The notes beneath the pieces are model-generated. The model was not told the DNA's origin and did not search any database. It was given only the letters and a program-made list of their open reading frames with translations. A DNA stretch of 64,000 nucleotides from Streptomyces lincolnensis (GTDB taxonomy: Bacteria; Actinomycetota; Actinomycetes; Streptomycetales; Streptomycetaceae). The translations under genes were made by a program, and so were the position numbers. Of this stretch, positions 16,600 through 25,532 are shown piece after piece (position 1 is the stretch's first letter; each line of letters starts with the position of its first letter). The stretch is taken from positions 4,898,001 to 4,962,000 of the forward strand of contig NZ_CP016438.1 in NCBI RefSeq assembly GCF_001685355.1. Reading direction: 5' to 3'.

Positions 16600-18729
16600 C
16601 TCGCCACGGCCCTCCAGGGCCACGCGCGGCAGGCGGCGGGACAGGGACCCCGGGAGCCACCAGGCCCGGGGTCCGAGGAGTTGCATCACGGCCGGGACGA
16701 TCAGGCAGCGGATGACGACCGCGTCCAAAAGGACGGCCACCGCCAGGCCCAGGCCGAACTGCTGGAGCATGCGGCTGGGGCTCAGGATGAACGCCGCGAA
16801 GACGACGATCATGATGGCCGCCGCCGCGGTGATGACCTGGCCCGTGGCCGCGAGGCCCTCGCGGACGGCGTGGGCGTGGTCGCGCTCGCGCTCCCATTCC
16901 TCGTGGATGCGGGAGACGAGGAAGACCTCGTAGTCCATGGAGAGTCCGAAAACGATCGCGAAGATCATGACCGGGATGAACGCCTCGACCGGACCCGGCT
17001 GGACACCGAACCAGCCCTCCTGGAAGACCAGCGTGATCACGCCGAGCGCGGCGGCGATCGACAGCAGGTTGAGCAGGGCCGCCTTGACGGGGATCAGGAG
17101 CGAGCGGAAGACCAGGAGCAGGAGCAGGGTCGACAGGCCGACCACGATCGTGAGGAACAGGGGGATGCGCGACGACACCGCGTCCGCGAAGTCCTGGGCC
17201 GCCGCTGTCGGGCCGCCGACCAGGTAACGCGCGCCCGTGCTGTCCGCGAGGGGCGGGAGGACGTCGTCGCGGAGGGTGTGGACGAGGTCGGCGGTCCGCT
17301 CGGCCTGGGGAGCGGTCGTCGGGTAGGCGATGAGGGTCCACAGCTCGCCGTCGGAGGACGGGAAGGGCGGGGTCGTCGCCGCGATGCCCGGCGTGGAGTC
17401 CAGCGTCTCGCGCAACTGCGCCGCCGCAGCCGTGTCTCCCTCCGTGACCAGGATCAACGGGCCGTTGAAGCCGGGCCCGAAGCCCTCCGCGAGGAGGTCG
17501 TAGGCCTTGCGACTCGTGGACGTGGGCGAGTCGTTGCCCGCGTCGGCGAAACCGAGGCGCATGCCCAATGCCGGGGCGGAGAGCGCGAGGAGGGCGACGA
17601 CCGCGATCAACAGGGCGGGGAGCGGGCGGCGTTGGACCGCCGTGGCCAGGCGGCGCCAGCGGTGGCCCTCCTCCCGGCCCCCCTTCGCCGCCCGCTTGCG
17701 CACATGGCGCTGGATGCGGGGCCCGAAGAAGGACAGCAGCGCGGGCAGGAGGGTCAGCGAGGCGGCCATCGTCACCAGGACCGTCAACGCCACGGCCAGG
17801 GCCACGCCCTGCAACGACCCCAGGCCCAGGGCGACCAGGCCGAGCAGCGCGATGATCACCGTGCAGCCCGCGAAGAAGACGGTACGGCCGGCCGCGTCGA
17901 GGGCGATGCGGGTGGCGGCCTGGGGTTCCGCTCCGCGCATCAGCTCGTGGCGGTAGCGGTAGAAGATCAGGAGGGCGTAGTCGACGCCGACGCCCAGGCC
18001 GACCAGCATCATGATCGGCGGGGTGAAGTCGGCGACGGTGAAGACGTGCGAGGCGAGACCGATCAGGCCGATCGCGCCGCCGACCGCGAAGAGGGCCGTG
18101 ATCAGGGGCAGCGCGGCGGCCACGAGCGAGCCGAAGAGCAGCACGAGGATGACCAGCGCGGCCAGCATTCCGGCGCCCTCGGACGCCCCGCCGCCCTCCT
18201 CCTCGGCACCGCGGACCGGGTCCCCGCCGAGCTCGACGGTCAGGCCGTTCCCCTCGGCGGCCCGGGCCGTGTCGATGAGCCGGGTGACATCCTCCCGGGG
18301 GATCTCCTCGGCCTTGCCGCCCATGAGGACGGTGGCGTAGCCGATGGTGCCGTCCTCGGAGACGGCGCCGGGACCGTCGTAGGGGCCGCGGACGTCGGTC
18401 ACGGACGGCAGGGCGCGGACGTCGGACAGCAGGCGCTCGACGGTGGTGCGGTCGCCGGTCAGGCCGTCGGGGGACCGCAGGACGATCTGCACGCTGTCGC
18501 CCGCCTGCGCGGAACCGTGCTGTCTCAGCAGGTCGGTGGCGGCCTGGGAGCCGGTGCCGGGGAGGGAGAAGTCGTTGCGGTAGGCGCTGCCCGCGCTCTG
18601 CGCGCCGGCCGTGACGGCGGCGACCACGACGACCCACAGGAGGAGGGCGCGCCAGCGGTGGCGCTGGGACCAGGTGGCGAGGCGGAGAAGGAGGCCCGGG
18701 TGTGCGCGGGCGGTGACGAGGGTGCTCAT
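16585..18729 (-). CDS. MMPL/RND-family transporter
   Basis: A 714-residue membrane protein with two similar halves: a first TM, a large extracytoplasmic loop, then five TMs, repeated. The TM blocks include MLVGLGVGVDYALLIFYRYR near residue 220 and its counterpart FAIVFGLSMDYEVFLVSRIHEEW near 595. The GxxxDY motifs carry the Asp/Tyr proton-relay residues of the MMPL family. These proteins export lipids, siderophores or drugs by proton motive force. The start at MSTLVTARAHP was chosen because the upstream 18 codons look like non-coding sequence. A NarL-type two-component pair lies directly upstream on the same strand and may control it. Confidence 0.9.
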   Translation of the reverse strand: MSTLVTARAHPGLLLRLATWSQRHRWRALLLWVVVVAAVTAGAQSAGSAYRNDFSLPGTGSQAATDLLRQHGSAQAGDSVQIVLRSPDGLTGDRTTVERLLSDVRALPSVTDVRGPYDGPGAVSEDGTIGYATVLMGGKAEEIPREDVTRLIDTARAAEGNGLTVELGGDPVRGAEEEGGGASEGAGMLAALVILVLLFGSLVAAALPLITALFAVGGAIGLIGLASHVFTVADFTPPIMMLVGLGVGVDYALLIFYRYRHELMRGAEPQAATRIALDAAGRTVFFAGCTVIIALLGLVALGLGSLQGVALAVALTVLVTMAASLTLLPALLSFFGPRIQRHVRKRAAKGGREEGHRWRRLATAVQRRPLPALLIAVVALLALSAPALGMRLGFADAGNDSPTSTSRKAYDLLAEGFGPGFNGPLILVTEGDTAAAAQLRETLDSTPGIAATTPPFPSSDGELWTLIAYPTTAPQAERTADLVHTLRDDVLPPLADSTGARYLVGGPTAAAQDFADAVSSRIPLFLTIVVGLSTLLLLLVFRSLLIPVKAALLNLLSIAAALGVITLVFQEGWFGVQPGPVEAFIPVMIFAIVFGLSMDYEVFLVSRIHEEWERERDHAHAVREGLAATGQVITAAAAIMIVVFAAFILSPSRMLQQFGLGLAVAVLLDAVVIRCLIVPAVMQLLGPRAWWLPGSLSRRLPRVALEGRGESAAG

Positions 18730-18820
18730 GTCCGGCAGCGTCCGGCCCCGGCGTGCCCCGGGGCATCGGCCCGGGGCGGACACCTGGCGTACCCCAGGAG
18801 TTGTGGGGTGGTCCGGCCGG

Positions 18821-19495
18821 CTACGTCCCCGGTTGCAGCCAGCCCGGGGTGACCATGCCGGACTCGTAGGCGAGGACGACGAGTTGGGCGCGGTCGCGGA
18901 CGTCGAGCTTGGTCATGATGCGGCTGACGTGGGTCTTGGCGGTGGCGGGGCTGAGGACCAGGCGGGCGGCGATCTCGTCGTTCGACAGACCCGCGGCGAC
19001 CAGGCGCATGACCTCGCGTTCGCGGTCGGTCAGGGCGTTGAGGCGGGGGCTCGGCTCCGGGGCGCGCACGCGGTCCGCGAACTCGGCGATGAGGCGGCGG
19101 GTGACGGACGGGCTGATCAGCGCGTCGCCGCGGGCCGCGACCCGGACGGCGTGCACCAGCTCCTCCGGCTCGGTGTCCTTGACCAGGAAACCGGCCGCAC
19201 CGGCGCGCAGGGCGCCGTACACGTAGTCGTCGAGGTCGAAGGTGGTGAGGATGACGACCCGGACGCCGTCGAGGCGGGAGTCGGCGGCGATGTCACGGGC
19301 CGCCTGGAGGCCGTCGACGCCCGGCATACGGATGTCGAGGAGGACGACGTCGGGGAGCCGGTCGCGGCAGACGGCGAGGGCCTCGGCGCCGTCGCCCGCC
19401 TCGCCGACGATCTCGAAGTCGTCCTCGTCCTCCAGGATCGACCGGAAGCCGGCCCGCACCAGGCGCTGGTCGTCCGCCAGCACGACCTTGATCAT
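18821..19495 (-). CDS. NarL/FixJ-family response regulator
   Basis: A 224-residue regulator. The receiver domain has the full site: acidic pair in VVLADDQ, phospho-Asp in VVLLDIRMPGVDGL (near D54), Thr in VILTTF, and Lys in FLVKDTEP. The LuxR-type HTH (LTDREREVMRLVAAGLSNDEIAARLVLSPATAKTHVSRIM) is C-terminal. It is preceded on the same strand by its histidine kinase. The junction is not a simple overlap: its ATG is the last of five ATGs in a 17-bp tandem array that carries a GAGGAG ribosome site in each unit. Confidence 0.95.
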   Translation of the reverse strand: MIKVVLADDQRLVRAGFRSILEDEDDFEIVGEAGDGAEALAVCRDRLPDVVLLDIRMPGVDGLQAARDIAADSRLDGVRVVILTTFDLDDYVYGALRAGAAGFLVKDTEPEELVHAVRVAARGDALISPSVTRRLIAEFADRVRAPEPSPRLNALTDREREVMRLVAAGLSNDEIAARLVLSPATAKTHVSRIMTKLDVRDRAQLVVLAYESGMVTPGWLQPGT

Positions 19496-19570
19496 GACGA
19501 CTCCTCGATCATGAAGGCTCCTCGGTCATGAAGGCTCCTCGGTCATGAAGGCTCCTCGGTCATGAGGGCT
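19496..19570 (-). repeat. 17-bp tandem array of coupled start-stop mini-ORFs
   Basis: On the minus strand the 17-bp unit ATGACCGAGGAGCCTTC repeats, with ATGs beginning at 19563, 19546, 19529 and 19512. The last unit is the variant ATGATCGAGGAGTCGTC, followed by the regulator's own ATG at 19495. The kinase's TGA overlaps the first ATG (ATGA). Each ATG opens a six-codon frame (MTEEPS, last one MIEESS) whose TGA overlaps the next ATG. Each unit supplies GAGGAG five bases before the next start. This forms a chain of four coupled mini-cistrons between kinase and regulator. Confidence 0.9.
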
Positions 19571-20771
19571 CCCGCCCGGCACACGGCAGCCACGCCCGGA
19601 CGATGAACCCGCCGTGCGGGCCCGGGCCCGCCGTCAGTTCGCCGCCCAGCGCGCGGGCCCGCTCCCGCATGCCGGTGATGCCGCTGCCGGGCAGGCCTCC
19701 CGTGGCGGCGGGTCCCCGGCCGTCGTCGGTGATCTCGACCGTGAACTGCCGCGGGCCGCGTTCGGTGCGGACGGTGACCGTGGTGGCGCGAGCGTGCCGG
19801 GTCACGTTGGTGAGGGACTCCTGGATGATCCGGTAGGCGGCCAGGTCCAGTTCGGCGGGCAGCGGCCGGTCACCGGTGGACTCAAGACGTACGTCGAGAC
19901 CGGCGAGGCGTGCGGACTCCACCAGGTCGGCGAGCCGGTCGAGGCCGGGCGCGGGCGCGGTGGGCGCCGCCTCGTCGACCTGACGCAGCACGCCCAGGGT
20001 GGCCCGCAGTTCGCGCAGCGCCTCCCTGCTGGTCTCCTTGATCGCGCCGAGCGCCTCCTCGGCCCGCTCCGGCCCGCCCGCCGGGTCCTTGCGCAGGCGG
20101 CGCAGGGCGGCCGCGGACTGGACGTTGATCAGCGAGATGTGGTGACCGACGACATCGTGCAACTCCCGCGCGATCCGCAGCCGTTCCTCGCTCGCCGCCC
20201 GCTGCTCCGCCTCCCGGGCCAGCGCCAGCCGGTTGTGCCGCACCCACCCGAGGGCGACCACCCCGACGAGCCAGCCGGCCAGCATGAACAGGGCGACGCC
20301 GTTGACGTCGTGGTTGCCCCGCAGGGTGCCCGCGCCGGTCAGTGCCAGCGCCAGGGCGGCCAGGACGACCGCGGCCCGCAGCCGGCCGGCGGCGGCGACC
20401 GTGTACAGGGCGACGACGAACGCGAGCATGAGGGGACCGTCGTAGAGGCTGGTCAGGTAGTAGGCGATGGTGAGGACCAGGACCAGGCTCGCCACGGCCA
20501 CCGGGCGGCGACGGCACAGGTACAGCGCCCCGCAGGCGGCCGTGAGCAGCGTCCAGTCGACCGCCACGGCCTGCCAGGACTCCGTCCGCCCGCCGACCAG
20601 CGAGCGCATGCTGCCGAGCGCGACCAGCACGAAGACACCGGCGGCGAGCGCCGCGTCCGCCGCGTGCCCGCGCGGATATCGCGGCTCGCGTGGCGATCGC
20701 GGCCGTCGCGGATGCCGCGGCCCGGCTGGGAACACCGGCCGCAGCCGACGGGACACCGTGACCGACACCAT
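19560..20771 (-). CDS. NarL-type sensor histidine kinase
   Basis: A 403-residue membrane kinase. Five or six TM segments span about residues 35-185. A HisKA_3 dimerisation helix follows, with the phospho-His in ERLRIARELHDVVGHHISLI. The C-terminal HATPase has an N-box-like region (IIQESLTNVTRHARA) and a G-box (DDGRGPAATGG, GSGITGMRERA). This is the usual partner of NarL-type regulators in actinomycetes. The start MVSVTVSRR was chosen because upstream codons are compositionally odd. Its stop begins the mini-ORF array leading to the response regulator. A divergent small membrane-protein gene lies upstream. Confidence 0.9.
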   Translation of the reverse strand: MVSVTVSRRLRPVFPAGPRHPRRPRSPREPRYPRGHAADAALAAGVFVLVALGSMRSLVGGRTESWQAVAVDWTLLTAACGALYLCRRRPVAVASLVLVLTIAYYLTSLYDGPLMLAFVVALYTVAAAGRLRAAVVLAALALALTGAGTLRGNHDVNGVALFMLAGWLVGVVALGWVRHNRLALAREAEQRAASEERLRIARELHDVVGHHISLINVQSAAALRRLRKDPAGGPERAEEALGAIKETSREALRELRATLGVLRQVDEAAPTAPAPGLDRLADLVESARLAGLDVRLESTGDRPLPAELDLAAYRIIQESLTNVTRHARATTVTVRTERGPRQFTVEITDDGRGPAATGGLPGSGITGMRERARALGGELTAGPGPHGGFIVRAWLPCAGREPS

Positions 20772-20946
20772 GCCGCCAGCGTAGGCAGACCGCGTCCACC
20801 GCGCCGTCCTTCCGGCGGTGGAGGAGGGGACGGCCGCCCCGCAACTCCAGGGGTACGAGCGGTCCGGCGGCCGCAACCGACGGGGTACGCCAGGTGTCCT
20901 CTCCCGGCCGACGCCCGTCCGGCGCCCGCCCGCCGACCCTGGGGCC

Positions 20947-21378
20947 ATGAGCACCGACCTCAGTCCTCCGCTCGCCCTGGCCCGGCGGCTGCGCCGCGTG
21001 AACCGGCCGATGGTGGCCGCGCTCACCGCCACCGCGCTGATCCGGCCGCTGTTCTCGGTCACCGGTCTGAGCGACGCGCTCGGCCGGCCCGTCACCGCGC
21101 TCGTCCTGACCGCCGTCATCGCGCTGACCTGGATCCTCGCCGTCGGCCTCACCCGCGTACCCGAACCCCTGCTCACCCTCGTGGCCGTCGGCGTGGCCTA
21201 CGCGCTGGCCGTGCTGATCGGCAGCGCGGTCCTCTCCCCGCTCCTCGACGGGGAGCTGCGGGGCCCGGCGGCCAAGCCGTACGCGATCGTGCCGCTGTTC
21301 GTCGTCAACGCGCTGTGGGGGGCGTTCTGCGGGGTGTGCGCGATGGGGGTGCGCAGACTGCGGGGGACCGGTCGGTGA
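20947..21378 (+). CDS. small four-TM membrane protein
   Basis: A 143-residue protein with an Arg-rich N terminus and four hydrophobic segments (VAALTATALIRPLFSVTG, LVLTAVIALTWILAVGL, LLTLVAVGVAYALAVLIG, IVPLFVVNALWGAFCGV). It looks like an integral membrane protein of unknown family, common beside actinobacterial two-component genes. It is divergent from the kinase gene, so the 175-base gap probably holds both promoters. The start MSTDLSPP is preceded by GGGGCC only, a weak ribosome site. Confidence 0.7.
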   Translation: MSTDLSPPLALARRLRRVNRPMVAALTATALIRPLFSVTGLSDALGRPVTALVLTAVIALTWILAVGLTRVPEPLLTLVAVGVAYALAVLIGSAVLSPLLDGELRGPAAKPYAIVPLFVVNALWGAFCGVCAMGVRRLRGTGR

Positions 21379-21440
21379 GGGACCGGTCGGTGAGGAATCG
21401 GCCGCTGAGGGACCGGTCGGTGAGGGATCGGTCGGTGCGG
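21366..21440 (+). repeat. 15-bp tandem repeat, five copies
   Basis: The unit GACCGGTCGGTGAGG repeats at 21366, 21381, 21411 and, with changes, at 21396 and 21426. The first copy holds the last codons and stop of the small membrane-protein gene. Because the unit is 15 bases, extra copies keep frame. It looks like a slippage-prone spacer before the DUF72 gene. Confidence 0.85.
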
Positions 21441-21459
21441 GACGGGTAACCGGTTCCGC

Positions 21460-22329
21460 ATGGCTGGGAGGATCCTCGTCGGCACGTGTTCCTGGACCGA
21501 CCGCGCTCTGGTCGGCAGCGGCTGGTACCCGGCCGGGCGGCGCGATGCCGAGGGGCGGATCGGGTACTACGCCGAGCGGTTCGGGGTGGTCGAGGTCGAC
21601 GCGAGCTACTACGCCCTGCCCGGCGAGCGGAACAGCCGGCTGTGGGTGGAGCGCACTCCGGACGGCTTCGTCTTCGACGTGAAGGCGTTCTCGCTGCTCA
21701 CCGGGCATCCGACCCGGGAGGCGGTGATGCCGGGCGGGCTGCCCGCCGATGCGAGGAACCCGGCGGTCCTGGACGAGGTGTGGGCGCGGTTCGCCGACGG
21801 GATCGAACCGATCCGGGCGGCCGGGCGGCTGGGCTGCGTGCTGTTCCAGTTCCCGCCCTGGTTCCGGCCGGGGGCGCGGGCCGAGACGTTCCTGACGGAG
21901 TGTGCGGTACGCACGGACGGGTGGCCGGTGGCCGTGGAGTTCCGGCACCCCGCGTGGTGGGGCGAGCGGCCGGCGACCGAGGCGCTGCTGGCCCGGCTCG
22001 GCTTCAGCGCCGTGGCCGTCGACATGACCCAGACGCTGCCCTTCTCCATCCCGCCCGCCACACCGGTGACTTCACCCCGTCTGTCCGTCGTGCGGTTCCA
22101 CGGGCGCAGCGCCGCGTGGGGCACGGGAAGCAAGGAGGACCGCTTCCGGCACGACTACTCACCGGCCGAACTCGCCGAATGGACGCCCCGCTTACGCGCC
22201 CTCGCCGCCCAAGTCGACGAACTCCACGTCCTGTTCAACAACTGCTGCGGCGACTCGGCGGTACGCGCCGCCGAGTTGATGTCGAGCATCCTGCCGGGCT
22301 CCCCTGCTACGATCGATCACGAGAATTGA
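21460..22329 (+). CDS. DUF72 family protein (YecE-like)
   Basis: A 289-residue protein with the DUF72 TIM-barrel pattern. It starts with ILVGTCSWTDRALVGSGWYP, then VEVDASYYALPG, and WPVAVEFRHPAWW in the centre, all typical of the family. It ends in DELHVLFNNCCGDSAVRAA. DUF72 proteins are conserved in bacteria and archaea; their reaction is not established. It has no membrane segments, so it should be cytosolic. It is followed by a small membrane-protein gene 42 bases downstream on the same strand, which may be co-transcribed. Confidence 0.9.
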   Translation: MAGRILVGTCSWTDRALVGSGWYPAGRRDAEGRIGYYAERFGVVEVDASYYALPGERNSRLWVERTPDGFVFDVKAFSLLTGHPTREAVMPGGLPADARNPAVLDEVWARFADGIEPIRAAGRLGCVLFQFPPWFRPGARAETFLTECAVRTDGWPVAVEFRHPAWWGERPATEALLARLGFSAVAVDMTQTLPFSIPPATPVTSPRLSVVRFHGRSAAWGTGSKEDRFRHDYSPAELAEWTPRLRALAAQVDELHVLFNNCCGDSAVRAAELMSSILPGSPATIDHEN

Positions 22330-22371
22330 ACGTGTTCAACACGCGAACACGAGCAACCGCAGGGGGAACGC

Positions 22372-22653
22372 ATGTCCGCAGTCACCACACCTCGCCAGGA
22401 CGACTCACCCGCCACCGCGCTCGGCCCCGTCGCCCTGTTCCTCGGGCTCGTCGCCGCCACGGGAGCCTGGCCCGCCCTGATGTTCGCCACCCTCCCGTGG
22501 TCGCTCATCGCCGGCGGCCTCGCCGTCACGTTCGGCGCGTCCGGCATCCACTACGCCCGTCAGGGCATCGGCCGGATGTGGACGGCCGTGGCCGGGACCA
22601 CCCTGGGCGCGGTCGGGCTGGTCGGTGTCTACACGCTCATCGGGTTCGCCTAG
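22372..22653 (+). CDS. small membrane protein
   Basis: A 93-residue protein with three hydrophobic stretches (VALFLGLVAATGAWPALMFA, LIAGGLAVTFGASGIHY, TTLGAVGLVGVYTLIGFA) and a short hydrophilic N terminus. AGGGGGA lies 6 bases before the ATG. It resembles the short membrane proteins with DUF4190-like topology that are common in Streptomyces, but the family is not certain. A convergent copper-protein gene follows after a CTGGTC repeat. Confidence 0.7.
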   Translation: MSAVTTPRQDDSPATALGPVALFLGLVAATGAWPALMFATLPWSLIAGGLAVTFGASGIHYARQGIGRMWTAVAGTTLGAVGLVGVYTLIGFA

Positions 22654-22681
22654 AGCCTGAACCGGCGGGCGGGCGGGCTGG

Positions 22682-22711
22682 CTGGTCCTGGTCCTGGTCC
22701 TGGTCCTGGTC
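22682..22711 (+). repeat. 6-bp tandem repeat (CTGGTC)5
   Basis: CTGGTC is repeated five times without error in the gap between two convergent genes. It is a simple microsatellite, likely variable in copy number between strains, with no visible role. Confidence 0.85.
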
Positions 22712-22739
22712 CGGCGGGTCCTCGTCCGACGGTCGGGTC

Positions 22740-24677
22740 CTAGCCGATCCGCACGTTCTGCGTCACGCTCACCTGGTCGATGTCCGACACCCGGACGGTC
22801 ACCTTCATCTCCCAGACACCGGCGAGGGGCAGGGTGAGCGCGCTCGTCCCCCAGTAGCCGCCCTTGTCGGCGAGTTCGGCGTCGATCGGGCCGATGTCCT
22901 GGACGGGATGGGTGAAGGACAGCCGCAGTTCGGGGACGGTGGCGATACCGCCGTCGGGGGTGAGGACCACGGCCTCCACGGAGTTCTCGCCCTTACGGCC
23001 CGGATCCAGGGTGATCTGCACCTTGCCGCGGGCCCGGCCCACCTCGAAGGGCACGTACGACACGGACGCGGTCGGCAGCCCCGCCACCGAGGCGTCCTTC
23101 GCCGCCTCCGCCGCGGCCCGGCCCGGCAGCGTGCCGGCGAGGATCGTACTGAACACCAGCACCGCGACCGCGATGACCACCTCCACCAGCACGGACCGGC
23201 GCAGGCCGCGCCGGAACGGGTCGTCGGAGGGCACGGACTCGGCGGGCACGGACTCGGAGGGGACGGACTCGGCGGGCCCGGCAGGCCCGGCAGGCCCGGC
23301 AGGCCCGGAGGACTCCGACTCCGACTCCGACCCGGCGCTCGCTCCACCCGCCGCGCCCCCGGTCGCGCCCACCCGCTCCGGCACACGCTCCTCCACCACG
23401 GCCTCCACCACAGCCTCCGACGGCTTCGCCACACCAGCCCCCGCCGACTCCGTCACCAGCCGTGCCGTCCACTGCCGGGACAGTCCCGCCATCCCCAGCA
23501 GCAGCACCACGGCGACCAGCTTCAGGAACAGGAGCCTGCCGTACGTCGAGTCGGTGAGGGCGGACAGGGAGCCGAGGCCGCGCCAGGACTGGTAGACGCC
23601 GGTGACGACGAGGACGGTGACGCAGCCGAAGGCCAGCCGGGAGAAGCGGGTGACCAGGGCGGCCGGGGCCGCCGACGAGCGGGACAGCGTGACCAGCAGG
23701 GCCGCGAGGCCGCCCAGCCACACCGCCATCGCCAGCACGTGCAGCACGGACGAGGTCATCGCCACCGGCACCTGGATCCCGGCGGACGCGTGCTCCGCGG
23801 CGGCCCAGGTCAGCGCCAGGGCGACCGAGAGGACGGCACCGCCCGCGAGCCAGGCCCGCGACAACGCCGCGCGCCGCAGCAGTCGTACGACGAAGAAGGC
23901 GGCGACCGGCAGCAGGGCCAGGCGGACCAGCAGTGCCTCGCCCGGGCGGGTGGTGAGGACGCGGGTGAAGGACGAGAGGTCGAAGGCCGCCGCCGGGCCC
24001 GCGCCCGACTCGTACGGGGCGCGCAGCACCAGCAGGACGAGCGTGGCACCGCCCAGGGTCCACAGCCCCGCCCACAGCGGCCCGCGCAGCGGACCCGAGT
24101 CCGGCGGGCGGCAGACCGCGACGAAGGCCGCCGTGCCGATGAGCAGCGCGGCGCCGAGATAGGCGAGCCAGCGGGCGATGTTGTAGAGGCCGCCGGTCGC
24201 CGGGTCCTCCACCGGCCCCGTGTCGATCGTCGCCGTCGTCGCGGAGGGCTTGCCGACGGAGAAGGTGAAGGCGCCCGAGACCGGGTGGCTGTCGGCGGAC
24301 ACCACCCGCCAGGCCACCACGTAGGTGCCCTCGCCGAGCTTCCCGGGCAGGGTCGCCCGGACCGTGTCGGAACCGTCCGGCCCGTGCACGACCTTCGCCG
24401 GACGCAGCCGCCGGTTCTCCGGGTCCAGGACCCGGAAGGAGTCGTCGAGCAGGCCGACGGACTCGGTGAACGTCAGGGTGATGTCACGCGGGGCGGTCTT
24501 GAGGACGGTTCCGTCCCGGGGGTCGGTGGAGCGGAGGGCCGCGTGCGCGGACGCCGTTCCCGCACCGCCGCCGAGGAGCAGGACCAGCACGGTGCCCAGC
24601 AGCACCAGCCCCTGAAGTCCCCGGTGTCGTCGCCCCGCGCCGCGCTCACCCTCACGTTCCACGTGTGTACTCCGCAT
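22740..24677 (-). CDS. CopC-CopD fusion copper protein
   Basis: A 645-residue fusion. The signal peptide ends ASA-His, giving a mature N-terminal His45. Together with Asp129 and His131 (SADSHPVSG) this forms the Cu(II) site of CopC. After the CopC domain (to about 145) come about eight TM helices of the CopD domain (residues 160-430). A Ser/Glu/Pro/Gly-Pro-Ala repeat linker (SESESSGPAGPAGPAGPA) and one more TM follow, then a C-terminal extracellular beta domain (about 540-645). Such YcnJ-like fusions bring copper across the membrane. No copper regulator is adjacent. The start is taken as the first ATG; a GTG five codons later is possible. Confidence 0.85.
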   Translation of the reverse strand: MRSTHVEREGERGAGRRHRGLQGLVLLGTVLVLLLGGGAGTASAHAALRSTDPRDGTVLKTAPRDITLTFTESVGLLDDSFRVLDPENRRLRPAKVVHGPDGSDTVRATLPGKLGEGTYVVAWRVVSADSHPVSGAFTFSVGKPSATTATIDTGPVEDPATGGLYNIARWLAYLGAALLIGTAAFVAVCRPPDSGPLRGPLWAGLWTLGGATLVLLVLRAPYESGAGPAAAFDLSSFTRVLTTRPGEALLVRLALLPVAAFFVVRLLRRAALSRAWLAGGAVLSVALALTWAAAEHASAGIQVPVAMTSSVLHVLAMAVWLGGLAALLVTLSRSSAAPAALVTRFSRLAFGCVTVLVVTGVYQSWRGLGSLSALTDSTYGRLLFLKLVAVVLLLGMAGLSRQWTARLVTESAGAGVAKPSEAVVEAVVEERVPERVGATGGAAGGASAGSESESESSGPAGPAGPAGPAESVPSESVPAESVPSDDPFRRGLRRSVLVEVVIAVAVLVFSTILAGTLPGRAAAEAAKDASVAGLPTASVSYVPFEVGRARGKVQITLDPGRKGENSVEAVVLTPDGGIATVPELRLSFTHPVQDIGPIDAELADKGGYWGTSALTLPLAGVWEMKVTVRVSDIDQVSVTQNVRIG

Positions 24678-24746
24678 CCGGAACCGCCGCCTTCCGCGGT
24701 AGTACGGACGCGGGCGCTCTCGTGCTCACCGGCCGGTCCGTGGCGC

Positions 24747-25532
24747 TCACCACGTCGAACGCGCCGACACGCCCCCGTCGACGACCAGGTCGTGCCCGGT
24801 CACCCAGGAGGCGAGCGGCGAGGCCAGGAAGACGCACGCGTCGCCGATGTCCTGCGGGCGGCCCAGGCGCCCGAGGGGAGCCGCCTCCCGCCATCGCCGC
24901 ACCCCGTCCGGCCAGGCGTCCTCCAGGCCCTCCCGGTGGACGAGCCCCGGCGAGACGGTGTTCACGCGGATGCCGAGCGGGCCGTACTCCAGCGCCGCCG
25001 ACCGGGCGTGCATCACGACGGCCGCCTTGGACGCGGAGTAGTGGGCGTGGTCCGGGGCGGGCCGGCTCGCCTCGATGGAGGCGATGTGGGTGACCGAGCC
25101 GCCCTGCTCCCGCATGACCTCCGCGGCCGCCCGGGTGCACGAGAAGACGCTCGACACGTTGGTGTCCACGACCTCCCGCCACTCGCCCGCGGTCATCTCG
25201 GGCAGGGCCCGCGTCGGCTGCACCCCCGCGTTGTTGACTAGTGCCGTCAGCCGCCCGCCGCCCCACTCGGCGGCCTCCCGCACCAGACGGCGGCAGGCGT
25301 CCTCGTCGGTGAGATCGGCCTGGAGGACGACGGTCCGGGCGCCCGCGTCGCCCGCCTGCCGGGCGGTTTCCCGGGCCGCCGCCACGGACGTACGGCAGTG
25401 CAGGGCCACCGCGGCCCCGTGCTCGGCGAACCGCAGCGCGATGCCCCGCCCGATGCCGCCGCCCGCGCCGGTGACCAGGGCGATCTGTCCGTCCAGGAGT
25501 CCCGGGGGCCTGGGGTGTTCCGGAGGTGTCAT
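24747..25532 (-). CDS. SDR-family oxidoreductase
   Basis: A 261-residue classical short-chain dehydrogenase. It has the cofactor motif TGAGGGIGRG near residue 20, NNAGV near 100, a catalytic Ser region (THIASIEASR), and Tyr/Lys in HYSASKAAV. The acidic/basic pattern after beta-2 (LHCRTS) suggests NADP. Its ATG overlaps the stop of the DUF985 gene in ATGA, which sets the start and makes it the last gene of a four-gene iron-boxed operon. The substrate is unknown. In this setting a role in siderophore or iron-linked metabolism is a guess. Confidence 0.9.
   Translation of the reverse strand: MTPPEHPRPPGLLDGQIALVTGAGGGIGRGIALRFAEHGAAVALHCRTSVAAARETARQAGDAGARTVVLQADLTDEDACRRLVREAAEWGGGRLTALVNNAGVQPTRALPEMTAGEWREVVDTNVSSVFSCTRAAAEVMREQGGSVTHIASIEASRPAPDHAHYSASKAAVVMHARSAALEYGPLGIRVNTVSPGLVHREGLEDAWPDGVRRWREAAPLGRLGRPQDIGDACVFLASPLASWVTGHDLVVDGGVSARSTW

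Noticed and set aside
16681..18852. A 723-codon plus-strand open frame
   Set aside because: It is the antisense shadow of the MMPL transporter, full of Arg/Gly/Asp/Gln with no fold.
19510..19570. Repeat array as a CRISPR
   Set aside because: The units are 17 bp in direct tandem without spacers and contain ribosome sites and starts; no cas genes are present.
21486..25241. A 1251-codon plus-strand open frame
   Set aside because: It crosses the DUF72, small membrane-protein and CopCD genes in the wrong frame or strand, and is low in hydrophobic structure.
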